Assembly (NCBI GenBank): GCA_002788775.1
Contig: PFRX01000026.1
Coordinates: 1 to 32,549, forward strand
Origin: Candidatus Peregrinibacteria bacterium CG_4_9_14_0_2_um_filter_53_11
Lineage (GTDB): Bacteria; Patescibacteriota; Gracilibacteria; UBA1369; UM-FILTER-53-11
DNA length: 32,549 bases
Direction: 5' to 3'
The notes under the pieces were generated by a model. It was not told the origin of the DNA. It saw only the letters and a list, made by a program, of their open reading frames with translations, and did no database searches. Numbering within the stretch: the first letter of the stretch is position 1; every line of letters starts with the position of its first letter. Below, piece after piece: positions 1 through 6,846 of the stretch. The position numbers and the translations under genes are program-made.

Positions 1-34
1 AAATGCTAGCTTACAACAAGCATAACTAATAAAG

Positions 35-274
35 ATGAAAATAGTTTTCTCCAACCACGCCGAAAAACGAATGAAGGAAAGGCATATTTCAAAAAGTGAA
101 GTTGAAGAAACAATCCTGAATCCAGATAAATCTGGCAAACAAGATTTTAAGAATTTTGCCATGAAAACTAGAAAAAATGGTCAATTACTGATAACATATT
201 ATTTGGATAAACAAGGAGTCGCACATGTAATTACAGTTATTTCAACCTCTAAAATCTCTAAATACCTGAAATAA
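35..274 (+). CDS. DUF4258 domain protein (79 aa)
   Basis: Small basic protein with the DUF4258 pattern: a His-Ala-x-x-Arg-Met-x-x-Arg start (HAEKRMKERHI, residues 8-18), a short helix, then beta strands around LLITYYLDKQGVAHVITVIS. DUF4258 proteins resemble RelE/BrnT-type RNase toxins and often travel with mobile DNA, but toxicity is not shown here. It overlaps the next gene by one base (TAATG), and DUF4258-DUF2283 pairs are a known recurrent arrangement, so the two probably act together. No Shine-Dalgarno precedes the ATG. It is AT-rich compared with genes further right, consistent with transfer. Confidence 0.8.
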   Translation: MKIVFSNHAEKRMKERHISKSEVEETILNPDKSGKQDFKNFAMKTRKNGQLLITYYLDKQGVAHVITVISTSKISKYLK

Positions 275-477
275 TGCAAAAACTAGAATACGATCCAGAA
301 GTCAAAATTCTTAAAATTCGTTTTCTGCGTGGTAAAAGCGTAGATAGCGATATAATCGGCAATCTAGTTTTAGATTACGACAAAAAAGGCCATTTAGTGA
401 AAGTTGACATTATGGATGTCAATCTTGAAGATTTTATTGGCATTGCCGATCATAAGAAAAAGAAAACTATCGCCTAA
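274..477 (+). CDS. DUF2283 domain protein (67 aa)
   Basis: Matches the DUF2283 pattern: YDPEVKILKIRF at the start, a central Asp/Ser segment, then GNLVLDYDKKGHLVKVDIMDV, which is the usual strand-turn-strand of this family. Its role is unknown; as partner of the DUF4258 gene it is a candidate antitoxin-like or binding subunit. Its ATG shares the last A of the upstream TAA stop, implying coupled translation. Its own TAA stop (475-477) lies inside the GCCTAAC core of the attC-like site at 472-577, a position typical of integron gene cassettes. Confidence 0.8.
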   Translation: MQKLEYDPEVKILKIRFLRGKSVDSDIIGNLVLDYDKKGHLVKVDIMDVNLEDFIGIADHKKKKTIA

Positions 478-577
478 CAGCATATAAACGACTCACTTCG
501 TTCGCTCAAATTGACCACTGGTATCCCTTCGGGATATTGTACCAGTGGTCAACTTCGTTTATACGCGGACGTTAGGC
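472..577 (+). mobile_element. Candidate integron attC recombination site (106 bp)
   Basis: GCCTAAC (472-478, fits RYYYAAC) and GTTAGGC (571-577, fits GTTRRRY) are perfect inverted core sites. Inside them TATAAACGA (483-491) pairs with TCGTTTATA (555-563), the R''-L''/L'-R' arrangement of attC sites. The centre folds further: GACCACTGGTA (about 513-523) pairs with TACCAGTGGTC (about 540-550) around a CCCTTCGGG loop. Length is inside the known attC range of roughly 57-141 bp. Polarity matches a cassette gene to the left (35-477). I see no clear extrahelical base in L'', no integrase gene and no second well-formed attC in the window. Confidence 0.65.
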
Positions 578-583
578 GCACTA

Positions 584-630
584 TATAATATATTCTTCCC
601 CCGCTAAGGCGGCGATGCAATCGGGATAAT
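584..630 (+). promoter_or_regulatory. Possible -10 elements for the urea transporter gene
   Basis: A perfect TATAAT lies at 584-589 just after the attC-like site, and GATAAT at 625-630 ends 6 nt before the ATG at 637. The second placement would give a leaderless mRNA, as seen for several other genes here. No convincing -35 accompanies either. Confidence 0.4.
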
Positions 631-636
631 TTTTCT

Positions 637-1479
637 ATGCGAGATTACATTAAAACAATTTTACGCGGAGTCGGCCAAGTGATGCTGCAAAATAACGCCC
701 TAACGGGACTGCTGTTTTTAGCCGGAATATTTTACAACTCCTGGCTCATGGGTCTGGGCGCAGTTATGGGCACTATCGTTAGTACATTTTTTGCCAAATC
801 TCTAAAATATCCCAAAGAAGATATTGAAGATGGCCTATACGGATTCAACGGCACATTAGTTGGAATCGCAATTTTGTTTTTCTTCGGCATTAATATTTTT
901 ACAGTCCTGGCCATCATTGTTGGTGCCGCTCTTTCCACAATTATCATGCAGGCGATGGAAAAAAGAGTCCCCGCTTTTACCGCACCTTTCGTCGTATCTA
1001 CTTGGGTAGTAATGCTCGGCATAACAATCTTCAATCTCACGCCCCTTCTTTCATCGCCATTACCACAAAACAGCTCTCTTGACTTGTTTTCGACAGTTAG
1101 TATGGGAGTTGGCCAGGTTATGTTTCAGGGTAATGTAGTTACCGGCATATTATTTCTTTTGGCAATCCTTGTTAGTTCACGCGTTGCTTTCGCTTACGCT
1201 CTATTCGGATCGTTACTCGGCGGTCTATCCGCCCTACTCTTAACACTGCCCCTTAATGCGATTAATGTCGGCCTTTTTGGCTATAACGCTGTTCTGTGCG
1301 GCATAGCATTAGGCACGAAAAAATGGAACGGATTTATACTAGCGACTTTCGCAACTATCTTGTCCGTTCTACTGAATTACTGGTTAGGCAGGGTTGGGGT
1401 TATCACTCTAACTGCCCCATTTGTAATGGCCACGTGGATGGCACTATTTTTAAAAAGTAAGCTGAAAGAAAAAATTTAA
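637..1479 (+). CDS. Urea transporter (UT family), 280 aa
   Basis: Integral membrane protein with the internal two-fold repeat of the UT/SLC14 family. RGVGQVMLQNNALTGLLF (10-27) is repeated as MGVGQVMFQGNVVTGILF (156-173), GLYGFNGTLVGIAI (66-79) as GLFGYNAVLCGIAL (212-225), and FTAPFVVSTW (114-123) as LTAPFVMATW (258-267). About ten membrane segments are expected. UT proteins are channel-like and pass urea down its gradient. Length is normal and no truncation is seen. It follows the attC-like site by 59 bp but has no attC of its own downstream. The agmatinase and arginine decarboxylase elsewhere in the window release urea, so export is the likely direction; this is inference. Confidence 0.85.
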   Translation: MRDYIKTILRGVGQVMLQNNALTGLLFLAGIFYNSWLMGLGAVMGTIVSTFFAKSLKYPKEDIEDGLYGFNGTLVGIAILFFFGINIFTVLAIIVGAALSTIIMQAMEKRVPAFTAPFVVSTWVVMLGITIFNLTPLLSSPLPQNSSLDLFSTVSMGVGQVMFQGNVVTGILFLLAILVSSRVAFAYALFGSLLGGLSALLLTLPLNAINVGLFGYNAVLCGIALGTKKWNGFILATFATILSVLLNYWLGRVGVITLTAPFVMATWMALFLKSKLKEKI

Positions 1480-1576
1480 AACGTCCCCGATTGCCCGTCC
1501 TTTGCTTTTCGAACTGGGGTTTTACATAAGGCGAAATGCCGTTACAATAGAAAACTATAATTTCATTCCCTATACT

Positions 1577-2011
1577 GTGGAGCCGCTCAAAAGATTGCCA
1601 TTAGAGGCAAGACCACCCGATGATCTCGACTCAAGTGTAGAGGACGAGAAAATAAGAAGACTCAAAGTGACTCAAGTAAGGCCTTTTGGTCTCATTCTCG
1701 AAGATGGAGGTTTCATCCACATTCAGAAAATTAGCGATTTCCATCAAGGTTCTGCTTTTAGAGCAGGTGAACTTGCCCAATGGTATCCCGTAGGTTCACC
1801 CGTCCTTATTAAACTTGAAAACAGAAAAAAATTATTAAATGGAAAAGAACGTATTGATTATAATTTCTACGGACCAGCTGACGTCATTGACGTAATAAGT
1901 GAAAATACCTCGTGCAACAGCACATTAGCTGTTCGGCCTCCAGACTCCCCAAAGTTAACTTTAAAAGGCCAACTTCGCCCACCCCCTAGATATTGTACGG
2001 AAATTTTATAG
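1577..2011 (+). CDS. Small protein with S1-like beta segment (144 aa)
   Basis: No firm family recognised. The frame is open from a TTG at 1502, but the GTG at 1577 is a better start because TATAAT at 1556-1561 lies just upstream. Residues about 27-95 (KVTQVRPFGLILEDGGFIHI, then FRAGELAQWYPVGSPVLIKLE) resemble a degenerate S1/OB-fold RNA-binding domain: a strand, an FGLIL turn, a GGFIHI strand, and a GSPVLIKLE strand. The C-terminus is Pro-rich and ends PPPRYCTEIL. It sits in the AT-rich acquired segment and ends 7 bp before a truncated gene. It could be a cassette-type orphan. Confidence 0.45.
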   Translation: MEPLKRLPLEARPPDDLDSSVEDEKIRRLKVTQVRPFGLILEDGGFIHIQKISDFHQGSAFRAGELAQWYPVGSPVLIKLENRKKLLNGKERIDYNFYGPADVIDVISENTSCNSTLAVRPPDSPKLTLKGQLRPPPRYCTEIL

Positions 2012-2018
2012 CATTTAT

Positions 2019-2201
2019 ATGAAACCATTAGACATTCTTAATCAATGGATGCAGGCAGCGAACCAAACTGATGTTGAAAAGTTACTCGCTCTGTACGATC
2101 AAAATGCGACATTAATTCCTACATTTTCAAATGTAATTTCAAATACTCCGGAAAAGCTTCGGTTGACTAACTACATCTGGCTCGCTTCGCCCTCAAGTTG
2201 A
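2019..2201 (+). pseudogene. Truncated SnoaL/DUF4440-like gene remnant (60 aa)
   Basis: Residues 1-48 (start MKPLDILNQWMQAANQTD, then VEKLLALYDQNATLIPTFS) match the first helices and strand of NTF2-fold SnoaL-like proteins, normally 120-140 aa. After TPEKLR, where a helix beginning with an aromatic run is expected, the frame enters unrelated sequence and stops within 12 codons. The break coincides with a stretch resembling the arm of the attC-like site (CTCAAGTTGACC at 2192-2203 against CTCAAATTGACC at 505-516). A recombination junction or deletion is the simplest reading. It is unlikely to fold into a working domain. Confidence 0.6.
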
Positions 2202-2265
2202 CCGGTTGTGGGCTTTTGGCGCATTATGCAAGTGGTCGATTTCGCTAGCACTCACATCGCATACT

Positions 2266-2805
2266 ATGAAAACGACAAAAAGACTCATTGTTTGGGGGCT
2301 TATTATAGTTCTCGCACTCACTGTCCTTGTAGCGATGCAGTTCACTAGCGAGGTGCAGTGGAACGAAGCTGGTGCCTACATCGTTATCCTGCTGGTCGTT
2401 GGCGGCCTTTTCGAACTGTGGCAGTGGCTCAAAACTCGCGGCAAGACATATCGCATCGCTTTCGGGATTGGAGTTGCGGGAGTGTTTCTTCTCGGCTGGG
2501 TCAGTGGCGCTGTTGGTATTATTGGAAGTGAGAACAACCCGGTAAACTTAATGTACTGGGCGGTACCGATCGTCGGAGTTATCGGCTCCCTTATTTCACG
2601 CTTTCATTCACGCGGAATGGGACGTACATTGTTTATGATGGCAGTTGTTCAGTTCTTGATTCCAGTAGTTGCACTGATTCTCTCGCCGGAAGTTAGCTGG
2701 GGCAGTGCGGGAGTCACGGGAGTATTTGTTGCTAACTCCATCTTCGCCGCTCTGTTTGCAAGTTCGGGTTTGCTCTTCTTACGTGCCACGCGCGAGCACA
2801 ACTAA
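2266..2805 (+). CDS. Six-helix membrane protein of unknown function (179 aa)
   Basis: I chose the ATG at 2266 (MKTTKRLIVWGL) because it gives a basic N-terminus leading directly into a membrane helix; the frame extends 20 codons further up without a good start. Hydrophobic segments lie near residues 7-24, 36-53, 62-85, 96-113, 119-139 and 147-172, with short charged loops. No catalytic motif is visible. The gene is followed after 10 bp by a second membrane protein on the same strand. Base composition shifts upward here relative to the preceding 2.2 kb, so this is probably where the host backbone resumes. Confidence 0.7.
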   Translation: MKTTKRLIVWGLIIVLALTVLVAMQFTSEVQWNEAGAYIVILLVVGGLFELWQWLKTRGKTYRIAFGIGVAGVFLLGWVSGAVGIIGSENNPVNLMYWAVPIVGVIGSLISRFHSRGMGRTLFMMAVVQFLIPVVALILSPEVSWGSAGVTGVFVANSIFAALFASSGLLFLRATREHN

Positions 2806-2815
2806 CAAAACTACT

Positions 2816-3295
2816 ATGACTTCTTATAAACACACTCAAACCGGGTACTTAATGCTCATTGTTTTACTGGCCGTGACGACCCTCTTTGTGTGGGTGCAGA
2901 TTACAGCCCGTGCTGAGCCGCCCTCGTACGACTCCGGCACAAATTTTGTCGTTACTGCAGTAACGACACTGATTTTGCTTATACTTGGGTCGTTTACAGC
3001 ACTCTCGGTATCGATCGGCAGAAGCCATCTTAGGATCAAATTCGGCTATGGAATTTTTCGTAAAAAATTCCCACTGAGTGATATTGCTGCGGCTAAACAA
3101 GTAAAAAATCACTGGTACTACGGCTGGGGCATACGACTGTGGTTTTGGCCCTCTATGTGGATTTACAACGTTTCGGGCTTTGATGCGGTTGAAATCCGAA
3201 TGAAGAACGGAAAAATCTACCGAATAGGAACAGACGAGCCGGAAAAACTCGAGACCGCGATCAAGCAGGCCATACAGCCTCTTAACCGCAGCTGA
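2816..3295 (+). CDS. Membrane protein with bacterial PH-like domain (159 aa)
   Basis: Two membrane helices (about 11-30 and 43-63) are followed by a soluble domain with a bacterial PH-domain look: LRIKFGYGIFRKKFPLSDIAA (72-92, key GxxxKKFPLSDI), a Trp/Tyr-rich loop (NHWYYGWGIRLWFWPSMW), and a closing beta-strand/helix EIRMKNGKIYRIGTDEPEKL. PH-like bacterial domains (bPH families) act as scaffolds at the membrane; no ligand can be proposed. The ATG at 2816 is preferred over an upstream in-frame start at 2705, which lies inside the neighbouring gene. It is probably in one operon with the preceding gene and the hydrolase 5 bp downstream. Confidence 0.75.
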   Translation: MTSYKHTQTGYLMLIVLLAVTTLFVWVQITARAEPPSYDSGTNFVVTAVTTLILLILGSFTALSVSIGRSHLRIKFGYGIFRKKFPLSDIAAAKQVKNHWYYGWGIRLWFWPSMWIYNVSGFDAVEIRMKNGKIYRIGTDEPEKLETAIKQAIQPLNRS

Positions 3296-3300
3296 CTCGT

Positions 3301-3849
3301 ATGGCACATATTTTCATCATTCACGGCGTGGAAGGTCATCCGGAAGAAAACTGGTTGCCTTGGCTTAGAAAAGAGGCCGAGAAGCTGGGCCATACCGTGA
3401 CCGTTCCCCACTTCCCCACTCCAAAAAACCAGACGCTTGCGCACTGGCTTTCGGTGATTGAAGAGTATTCGGAGTTTCTCACGCCGGCGACGGTTCTCAT
3501 CGGTCACAGTTTAGGTGTGCCATTCATTCTGAATATCCTTGAAAAATATCCCGCTAAAGCGGCGGTTCTTGTCGCCGGCTTCGTGGGAAAGGCTGGCAAC
3601 CACTTTGATGAAGGGATGGCCACGTTCGCCCAGAAACCTTTTGACTGGGAGCGGATCAAAAATAACTGCCAAAACTTCACAGTTTTCCACTCAGACAACG
3701 ATCCTTACATCAAGCCGGAAAAGGGCCGGGAAGTCGCTGCTCAATTGGGTGTCGAACTAACACTCGTAAAAGGTGCAGCTCATTTCAACAAAGCCGCCGG
3801 CTATGAAACATTTGATCTGCTACTCAAAAAAATAAAGCCCTTTTTATAA
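3301..3849 (+). CDS. RBBP9/YdeN-type serine hydrolase (182 aa)
   Basis: Alpha/beta hydrolase of the small RBBP9/YdeN group. The nucleophile elbow GHSLG carries Ser70, followed by Asp134 in SDNDPYI and His161 in GAAHFN, giving a complete catalytic triad in the usual order. The N-terminal strand IFIIHGVEGHPEENW contains the HG oxyanion motif. Length of about 180 aa is normal and there is no signal peptide, so it is cytoplasmic. Substrates of this family are mostly unknown esters or amides. It starts 5 bp after the PH-domain gene with no Shine-Dalgarno. Confidence 0.88.
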   Translation: MAHIFIIHGVEGHPEENWLPWLRKEAEKLGHTVTVPHFPTPKNQTLAHWLSVIEEYSEFLTPATVLIGHSLGVPFILNILEKYPAKAAVLVAGFVGKAGNHFDEGMATFAQKPFDWERIKNNCQNFTVFHSDNDPYIKPEKGREVAAQLGVELTLVKGAAHFNKAAGYETFDLLLKKIKPFL

Positions 3850-3867
3850 TCACCGCCATCCTTGGTA

Positions 3868-3873
3868 TATAAT
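3868..3873 (+). promoter_or_regulatory. -10 element TATAAT for the 3911 gene
   Basis: Perfect TATAAT 37 bp upstream of the ATG, just after the hydrolase stop. No clear -35 hexamer is visible at 16-18 bp. Confidence 0.45.
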
Positions 3874-3910
3874 TGCTCCGACGCAACAATTTCATACTAA
3901 AAAAAAGACC

Positions 3911-4507
3911 ATGGAACACGACGATCAAAATGAGTATGAGACGCTGAGGAGTGAGCAAGACCCGAGCGGCGAGCGGGAAACTTCAAGGAAGGTTTTGAGG
4001 GGCATTTTCGGTGCTAAAACAGCCGAAGAAAAACGTGCTTTGATCAAGAAATCCCTACTTGGTATCCCCCCAGTGGTCGCCCTTATTTTGGGCCTCTTCT
4101 ACTGGCGATTTGGGCTCATTCCACCGATCGGCATAGGCGTGGCCGTCTTCATGACAGTCTTCCTGCTCCTAACGGCACTGGCTACCTATGCCTCGGACAA
4201 AACACACCTTCACTCGGAACAGGCACTTCAGGGAAGTCTGGCCGACAAAATAGGCGCATTCTGGCTTGTCAGTGTGGTATTCGGCCCCTTCTTCGCTTGG
4301 GTAGTCGGAAGCACAAACTTCTTCACACTCGAGACGACTCAGCTCATCCAGTTCATCCTCAGCGCACTGCTCCCGGTAGTATGCGTACTGCCGCTGCTCA
4401 GCTATGTAACCCGGAAAAACTTCTTTATTACCCTTCCGATTCTTTTCGTAATTACGGGCCTGGCCGTTTACTCGCACTGGAGTGTGGTGGTTATGGTTTT
4501 AACCTAG
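3911..4507 (+). CDS. Five-helix membrane protein, unknown (198 aa)
   Basis: A charged, hydrophilic N-terminus (about 1-48, rich in Glu, Asp, Arg and Lys) precedes membrane helices near 51-66, 69-94, 113-134, 143-166 and 170-196. No family or catalytic motif is recognised. It has its own -10 element and is followed by a hairpin and T-run, so it may be a single-gene unit. A pump or transporter is possible but nothing supports a substrate. Confidence 0.7.
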   Translation: MEHDDQNEYETLRSEQDPSGERETSRKVLRGIFGAKTAEEKRALIKKSLLGIPPVVALILGLFYWRFGLIPPIGIGVAVFMTVFLLLTALATYASDKTHLHSEQALQGSLADKIGAFWLVSVVFGPFFAWVVGSTNFFTLETTQLIQFILSALLPVVCVLPLLSYVTRKNFFITLPILFVITGLAVYSHWSVVVMVLT

Positions 4508-4511
4508 GGCC

Positions 4512-4563
4512 ACTTTTTACCCGAGTGAAAAGTTCAGCCGAAAAAAGAGCGGTGATTTTTTTT
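4512..4563 (+). terminator. Possible terminator after the 3911 gene
   Basis: ACTTTTTAC (4512-4520) pairs with GTGAAAAGT (4525-4533) around CCGA, with one G-T pair. A weak CCG/CGG stem and eight T residues (4556-4563) follow. The strong hairpin is not adjacent to the T-run, so efficiency is uncertain. Confidence 0.35.
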
Positions 4564-4601
4564 CAGAGGCTTGAGTTCGCGATGATAGCAGCCCGGAGGC
4601 A

Positions 4602-4629
4602 TTGACATAGTTGGCGAAAAAGCTACTAT
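4602..4629 (+). promoter_or_regulatory. Sigma70-type promoter TTGACA-16-TACTAT
   Basis: Consensus -35 TTGACA (4602-4607) with -10 TACTAT (4624-4629); TATTCT (4627-4632) is an alternative -10. The ATG at 4641 is only 11 nt from the -10, so the leader is about 4-5 nt or absent. Confidence 0.7.
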
Positions 4630-4640
4630 TCTAGCCACCT

Positions 4641-5717
4641 ATGAGCTACGGAGAATCACCCGCAGGCGATGGTAATGGGCGACAGCTTAGGTCAAGGCCG
4701 GCTGAGAGCGCACCACCACAACCAACACTAGAGTCTCTAGCGGCTTTTGAGCTGGGGACGGAAGTGGCACGTGCGAGAGCGGCACAGAACGAAGCACGGA
4801 GGCAGGAGCTGGCCGCTGCCCTAGAGGAAGAGAAGACTCGAGAACGAACCGTGGCAATGGGATTAGCGGCTACGACTAAAGCAATCGCAGAGCAAGCCGC
4901 AAAAATACAAGCCCAGTTAGAAGTCCACGAGGCGTTCCAGGTCAAACGGAAGGAAATAGAGGCTCGGCGGGCACAAATTGCAGCTGAGCGCGAGGCTCGG
5001 CGCGAGCGTGAAGCTCATGAGCGAGCACGAGCAGCTAAGGCTGCAGATGAAGAGCGGCGCGCCGAACGCCTGCGCCGAAAAGAAGAGCGTATCGCTGAGG
5101 AAAACCGTGCCGTAGAGCTCAGCATTGAGCGAGCCATAAATGCAGCCCTCGCAGAGGTACAATTTGAACGAGCAGAGCGGATTCAGTCTGCCAGAACGCG
5201 GGTCGCGCAAGAGCGTCTTCGTGCGCAAGAGGCAGCGAGGGAGGCGGTAGTTCGGATACGTCGTGAAGCAGCTGAACAAAACATAAGGCGTATAGCTGCG
5301 ATGGGGGGCTCTAATATTTCAGATGTACAAGCGGGGATAGAGGAGCTTCGCCGTGTATTGTATGGAGACGAGAGCCCGGCTGCTGCACATTGGACAGGTG
5401 CTAGCGGAGATGACGCACGCTCGCGTGATATCGAGGCGCAAATCACCACCTTCGTGGGAACACTCAATCGGACTCCCGAGGATCTTGAAGCGCTCGGTTT
5501 TAGAGTGAAAGAAAAGGTCAATGGGCCCAGGCCACCACTCCCCCGGCCCCTTCCACCTACTCCACCGCGAGAAGAGAGACCTACCCGGCTGGTGCATCCC
5601 GACCAGCTCCCCTGGGATTCCATTGAAGCAGCTGACGCTTCCGCCGGCTTTGAAGCGGCTCTACGGACCCGGCTTATACCAATGGAGGAGATTGACCCCA
5701 GGGTGGACGATGAGTGA
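4641..5717 (+). CDS. Ala/Arg/Glu-rich long coiled-coil protein (358 aa)
   Basis: Not assignable to a family. Residues about 30-220 form one near-continuous, highly charged helix of Ala, Arg and Glu (for example EARREREAHERARAAKAADE), which would be a long coiled coil or single alpha-helix. A short mixed domain follows (about 225-290, including TPEDLEALGFRVKEK), then a Pro-rich linker (PRPPLPRPLPPTPPREE) and an acidic tail ending EEIDPRVDDE. There is no signal peptide or membrane segment. It has its own strong promoter directly at the start codon and no operon partner. A cytoskeletal or scaffold role is possible. Compositional bias will produce spurious matches to other coiled-coil proteins. 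Confidence 0.75.
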   Translation: MSYGESPAGDGNGRQLRSRPAESAPPQPTLESLAAFELGTEVARARAAQNEARRQELAAALEEEKTRERTVAMGLAATTKAIAEQAAKIQAQLEVHEAFQVKRKEIEARRAQIAAEREARREREAHERARAAKAADEERRAERLRRKEERIAEENRAVELSIERAINAALAEVQFERAERIQSARTRVAQERLRAQEAAREAVVRIRREAAEQNIRRIAAMGGSNISDVQAGIEELRRVLYGDESPAAAHWTGASGDDARSRDIEAQITTFVGTLNRTPEDLEALGFRVKEKVNGPRPPLPRPLPPTPPREERPTRLVHPDQLPWDSIEAADASAGFEAALRTRLIPMEEIDPRVDDE

Positions 5718-5746
5718 AGAAGTAGGGAGAGTGCCACAGCCCGACC

Positions 5747-5775
5747 TTGCGAAAAAATAAAAAAAGACGTATAAT
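5747..5775 (+). promoter_or_regulatory. Strong promoter TTGCGA-17-TATAAT
   Basis: -35 TTGCGA (5747-5752), 17-bp spacer, perfect -10 TATAAT (5770-5775), in a very AT-rich stretch that extends to the ATG at 5803. A further TATATA at 5791-5796 ends 6 nt before that ATG and could drive a leaderless transcript. Confidence 0.75.
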
Positions 5776-5802
5776 ATATATTAAATATACTATATAACAC
5801 AC

Positions 5803-6750
5803 ATGAAAATGCGATCGAAGAAACTAATAATTGCGGCAGTAGTAGTAACCCTCCTGGGGGGTAGCCTTTGGCTATCCGGCAACTCATCTCTCTTTCAGGG
5901 GAAGCTGACTTCATTCAATAAGAAAAGCACGCTGGTGAAAAAAAATCTGCCCACTTTGGGATCGACCGCTACCCCACTAAAAGCCCCTCGCGTCACAAGG
6001 ACCCCGGCTCCGAATAACGCAACTCCACCTTCCGCCCCACAAGAGCCGGCCCAAAGCTATGAACTCCCGGCAGTAGTCGACGTGGCCGGATCGTTCGTCC
6101 CGAATGAGGCCGTTCTAATCCAACTTTCTGCAGCGAGCAGAAGTGTTGTTCCACTACCGGCAGGTGACTCCTGGGCCATTCTGGTTAGCCAGCAAGGAGG
6201 CCCGATAATCGCCTCGACCGCCACAGACGGTGAGGTTGGACTAAATGGCACGACCTACCAAATTACACAGATTCGGGGAAGTAAACGCTACACCCTAACT
6301 GCACCACTTCCAGCCGGAAACTACAGCGCCGAGCTTTATAACGGCAACTCCAGATTAGCCACAGCCGACTTCAGAGTGCTCGATCCTCGGACTTTTTCTC
6401 TTGAATTTGCCTCGTCTCAAGTCACTCCCGGCACGCGCGCCACAGCATACGTCAAGGACGCAAGCGGCAACCACAAGCTCCTTCCTGCCGGAAGCTACGG
6501 CCTAGACCTCCGCCAGGCTAGTGGAGAACAGTACATTGTTCGCACAAATAATGCCGACCTTGCCGGTGCCCGTAACCCGGATGGCTCATTAATAGAAGCA
6601 ATGCGTGAGGACCCGACTAATGGCAGCTATAACTTTTCAGCACCAACACAGGCGGGAAGCTACGTACTCCAACTCACAGCTGATGGAAGGTGGCTGGGAG
6701 AGGTGGAACTCGATGTTGCCAGACCAAAAGAGACATCAGAGAAAAAATAG
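5803..6750 (+). CDS. Exported protein: signal anchor, Pro-rich linker, Ig-like domains (315 aa)
   Basis: A basic start (MKMRSKK) leads into a hydrophobic helix at about 8-27, with no lipobox. A Thr/Pro/Ala-rich linker (about 52-88) follows, typical of a cell-wall-spanning spacer. Residues about 90-200 and 202-305 look like two beta-sandwich, Ig-like modules: VDVAGSFVPNEAVLIQL, then LTAPLPAGNYSAELYNG, and later LEFASSQVTPGTRATAYV, then FSAPTQAGSYVLQLTADG. The PxAGxYxxxL strand occurs in both, suggesting internal duplication. It is likely anchored outside the membrane. It forms a one-gene unit between a strong promoter and a strong terminator, so it may be well expressed. Ligand unknown. Confidence 0.75.
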   Translation: MKMRSKKLIIAAVVVTLLGGSLWLSGNSSLFQGKLTSFNKKSTLVKKNLPTLGSTATPLKAPRVTRTPAPNNATPPSAPQEPAQSYELPAVVDVAGSFVPNEAVLIQLSAASRSVVPLPAGDSWAILVSQQGGPIIASTATDGEVGLNGTTYQITQIRGSKRYTLTAPLPAGNYSAELYNGNSRLATADFRVLDPRTFSLEFASSQVTPGTRATAYVKDASGNHKLLPAGSYGLDLRQASGEQYIVRTNNADLAGARNPDGSLIEAMREDPTNGSYNFSAPTQAGSYVLQLTADGRWLGEVELDVARPKETSEKK

Positions 6751-6778
6751 CACCGGCCAACATATGCGAAAAAGATCA

Positions 6779-6821
6779 CTTAAATCCACTATCCATTGAG
6801 GAGTGGATTTAAGTTTTTTTT
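6779..6821 (+). terminator. Strong intrinsic terminator
   Basis: Perfect 12-bp stem CTTAAATCCACT (6779-6790) / AGTGGATTTAAG (6802-6813), 11-nt loop, then eight T residues (6814-6821). It ends the exported-protein gene. Confidence 0.92.
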
Positions 6822-6834
6822 AATGCAAATAAGC

Positions 6835-6840
6835 TATAAT
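6835..6840 (+). promoter_or_regulatory. -10 element TATAAT directly before htpX
   Basis: Perfect TATAAT with 6 nt to the GTG start at 6847, which puts the expected transcription start at the start codon. No clear -35; the preceding terminator T-run occupies that area. Confidence 0.7.
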
Positions 6841-6846
6841 AGTGGT

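Noticed and set aside
17-26. GCATAAC near the window start as a second attC core site
   Set aside because: The third base breaks RYYYAAC, no matching partner or arms are found nearby, and the preceding sequence is cut off by the window edge.
5183-5914. 243-aa minus-strand frame
   Set aside because: It is antisense to the coiled-coil gene and runs across the promoter and start of the exported-protein gene; its Ser/Arg-rich content mirrors Ala/Arg/Glu codons.
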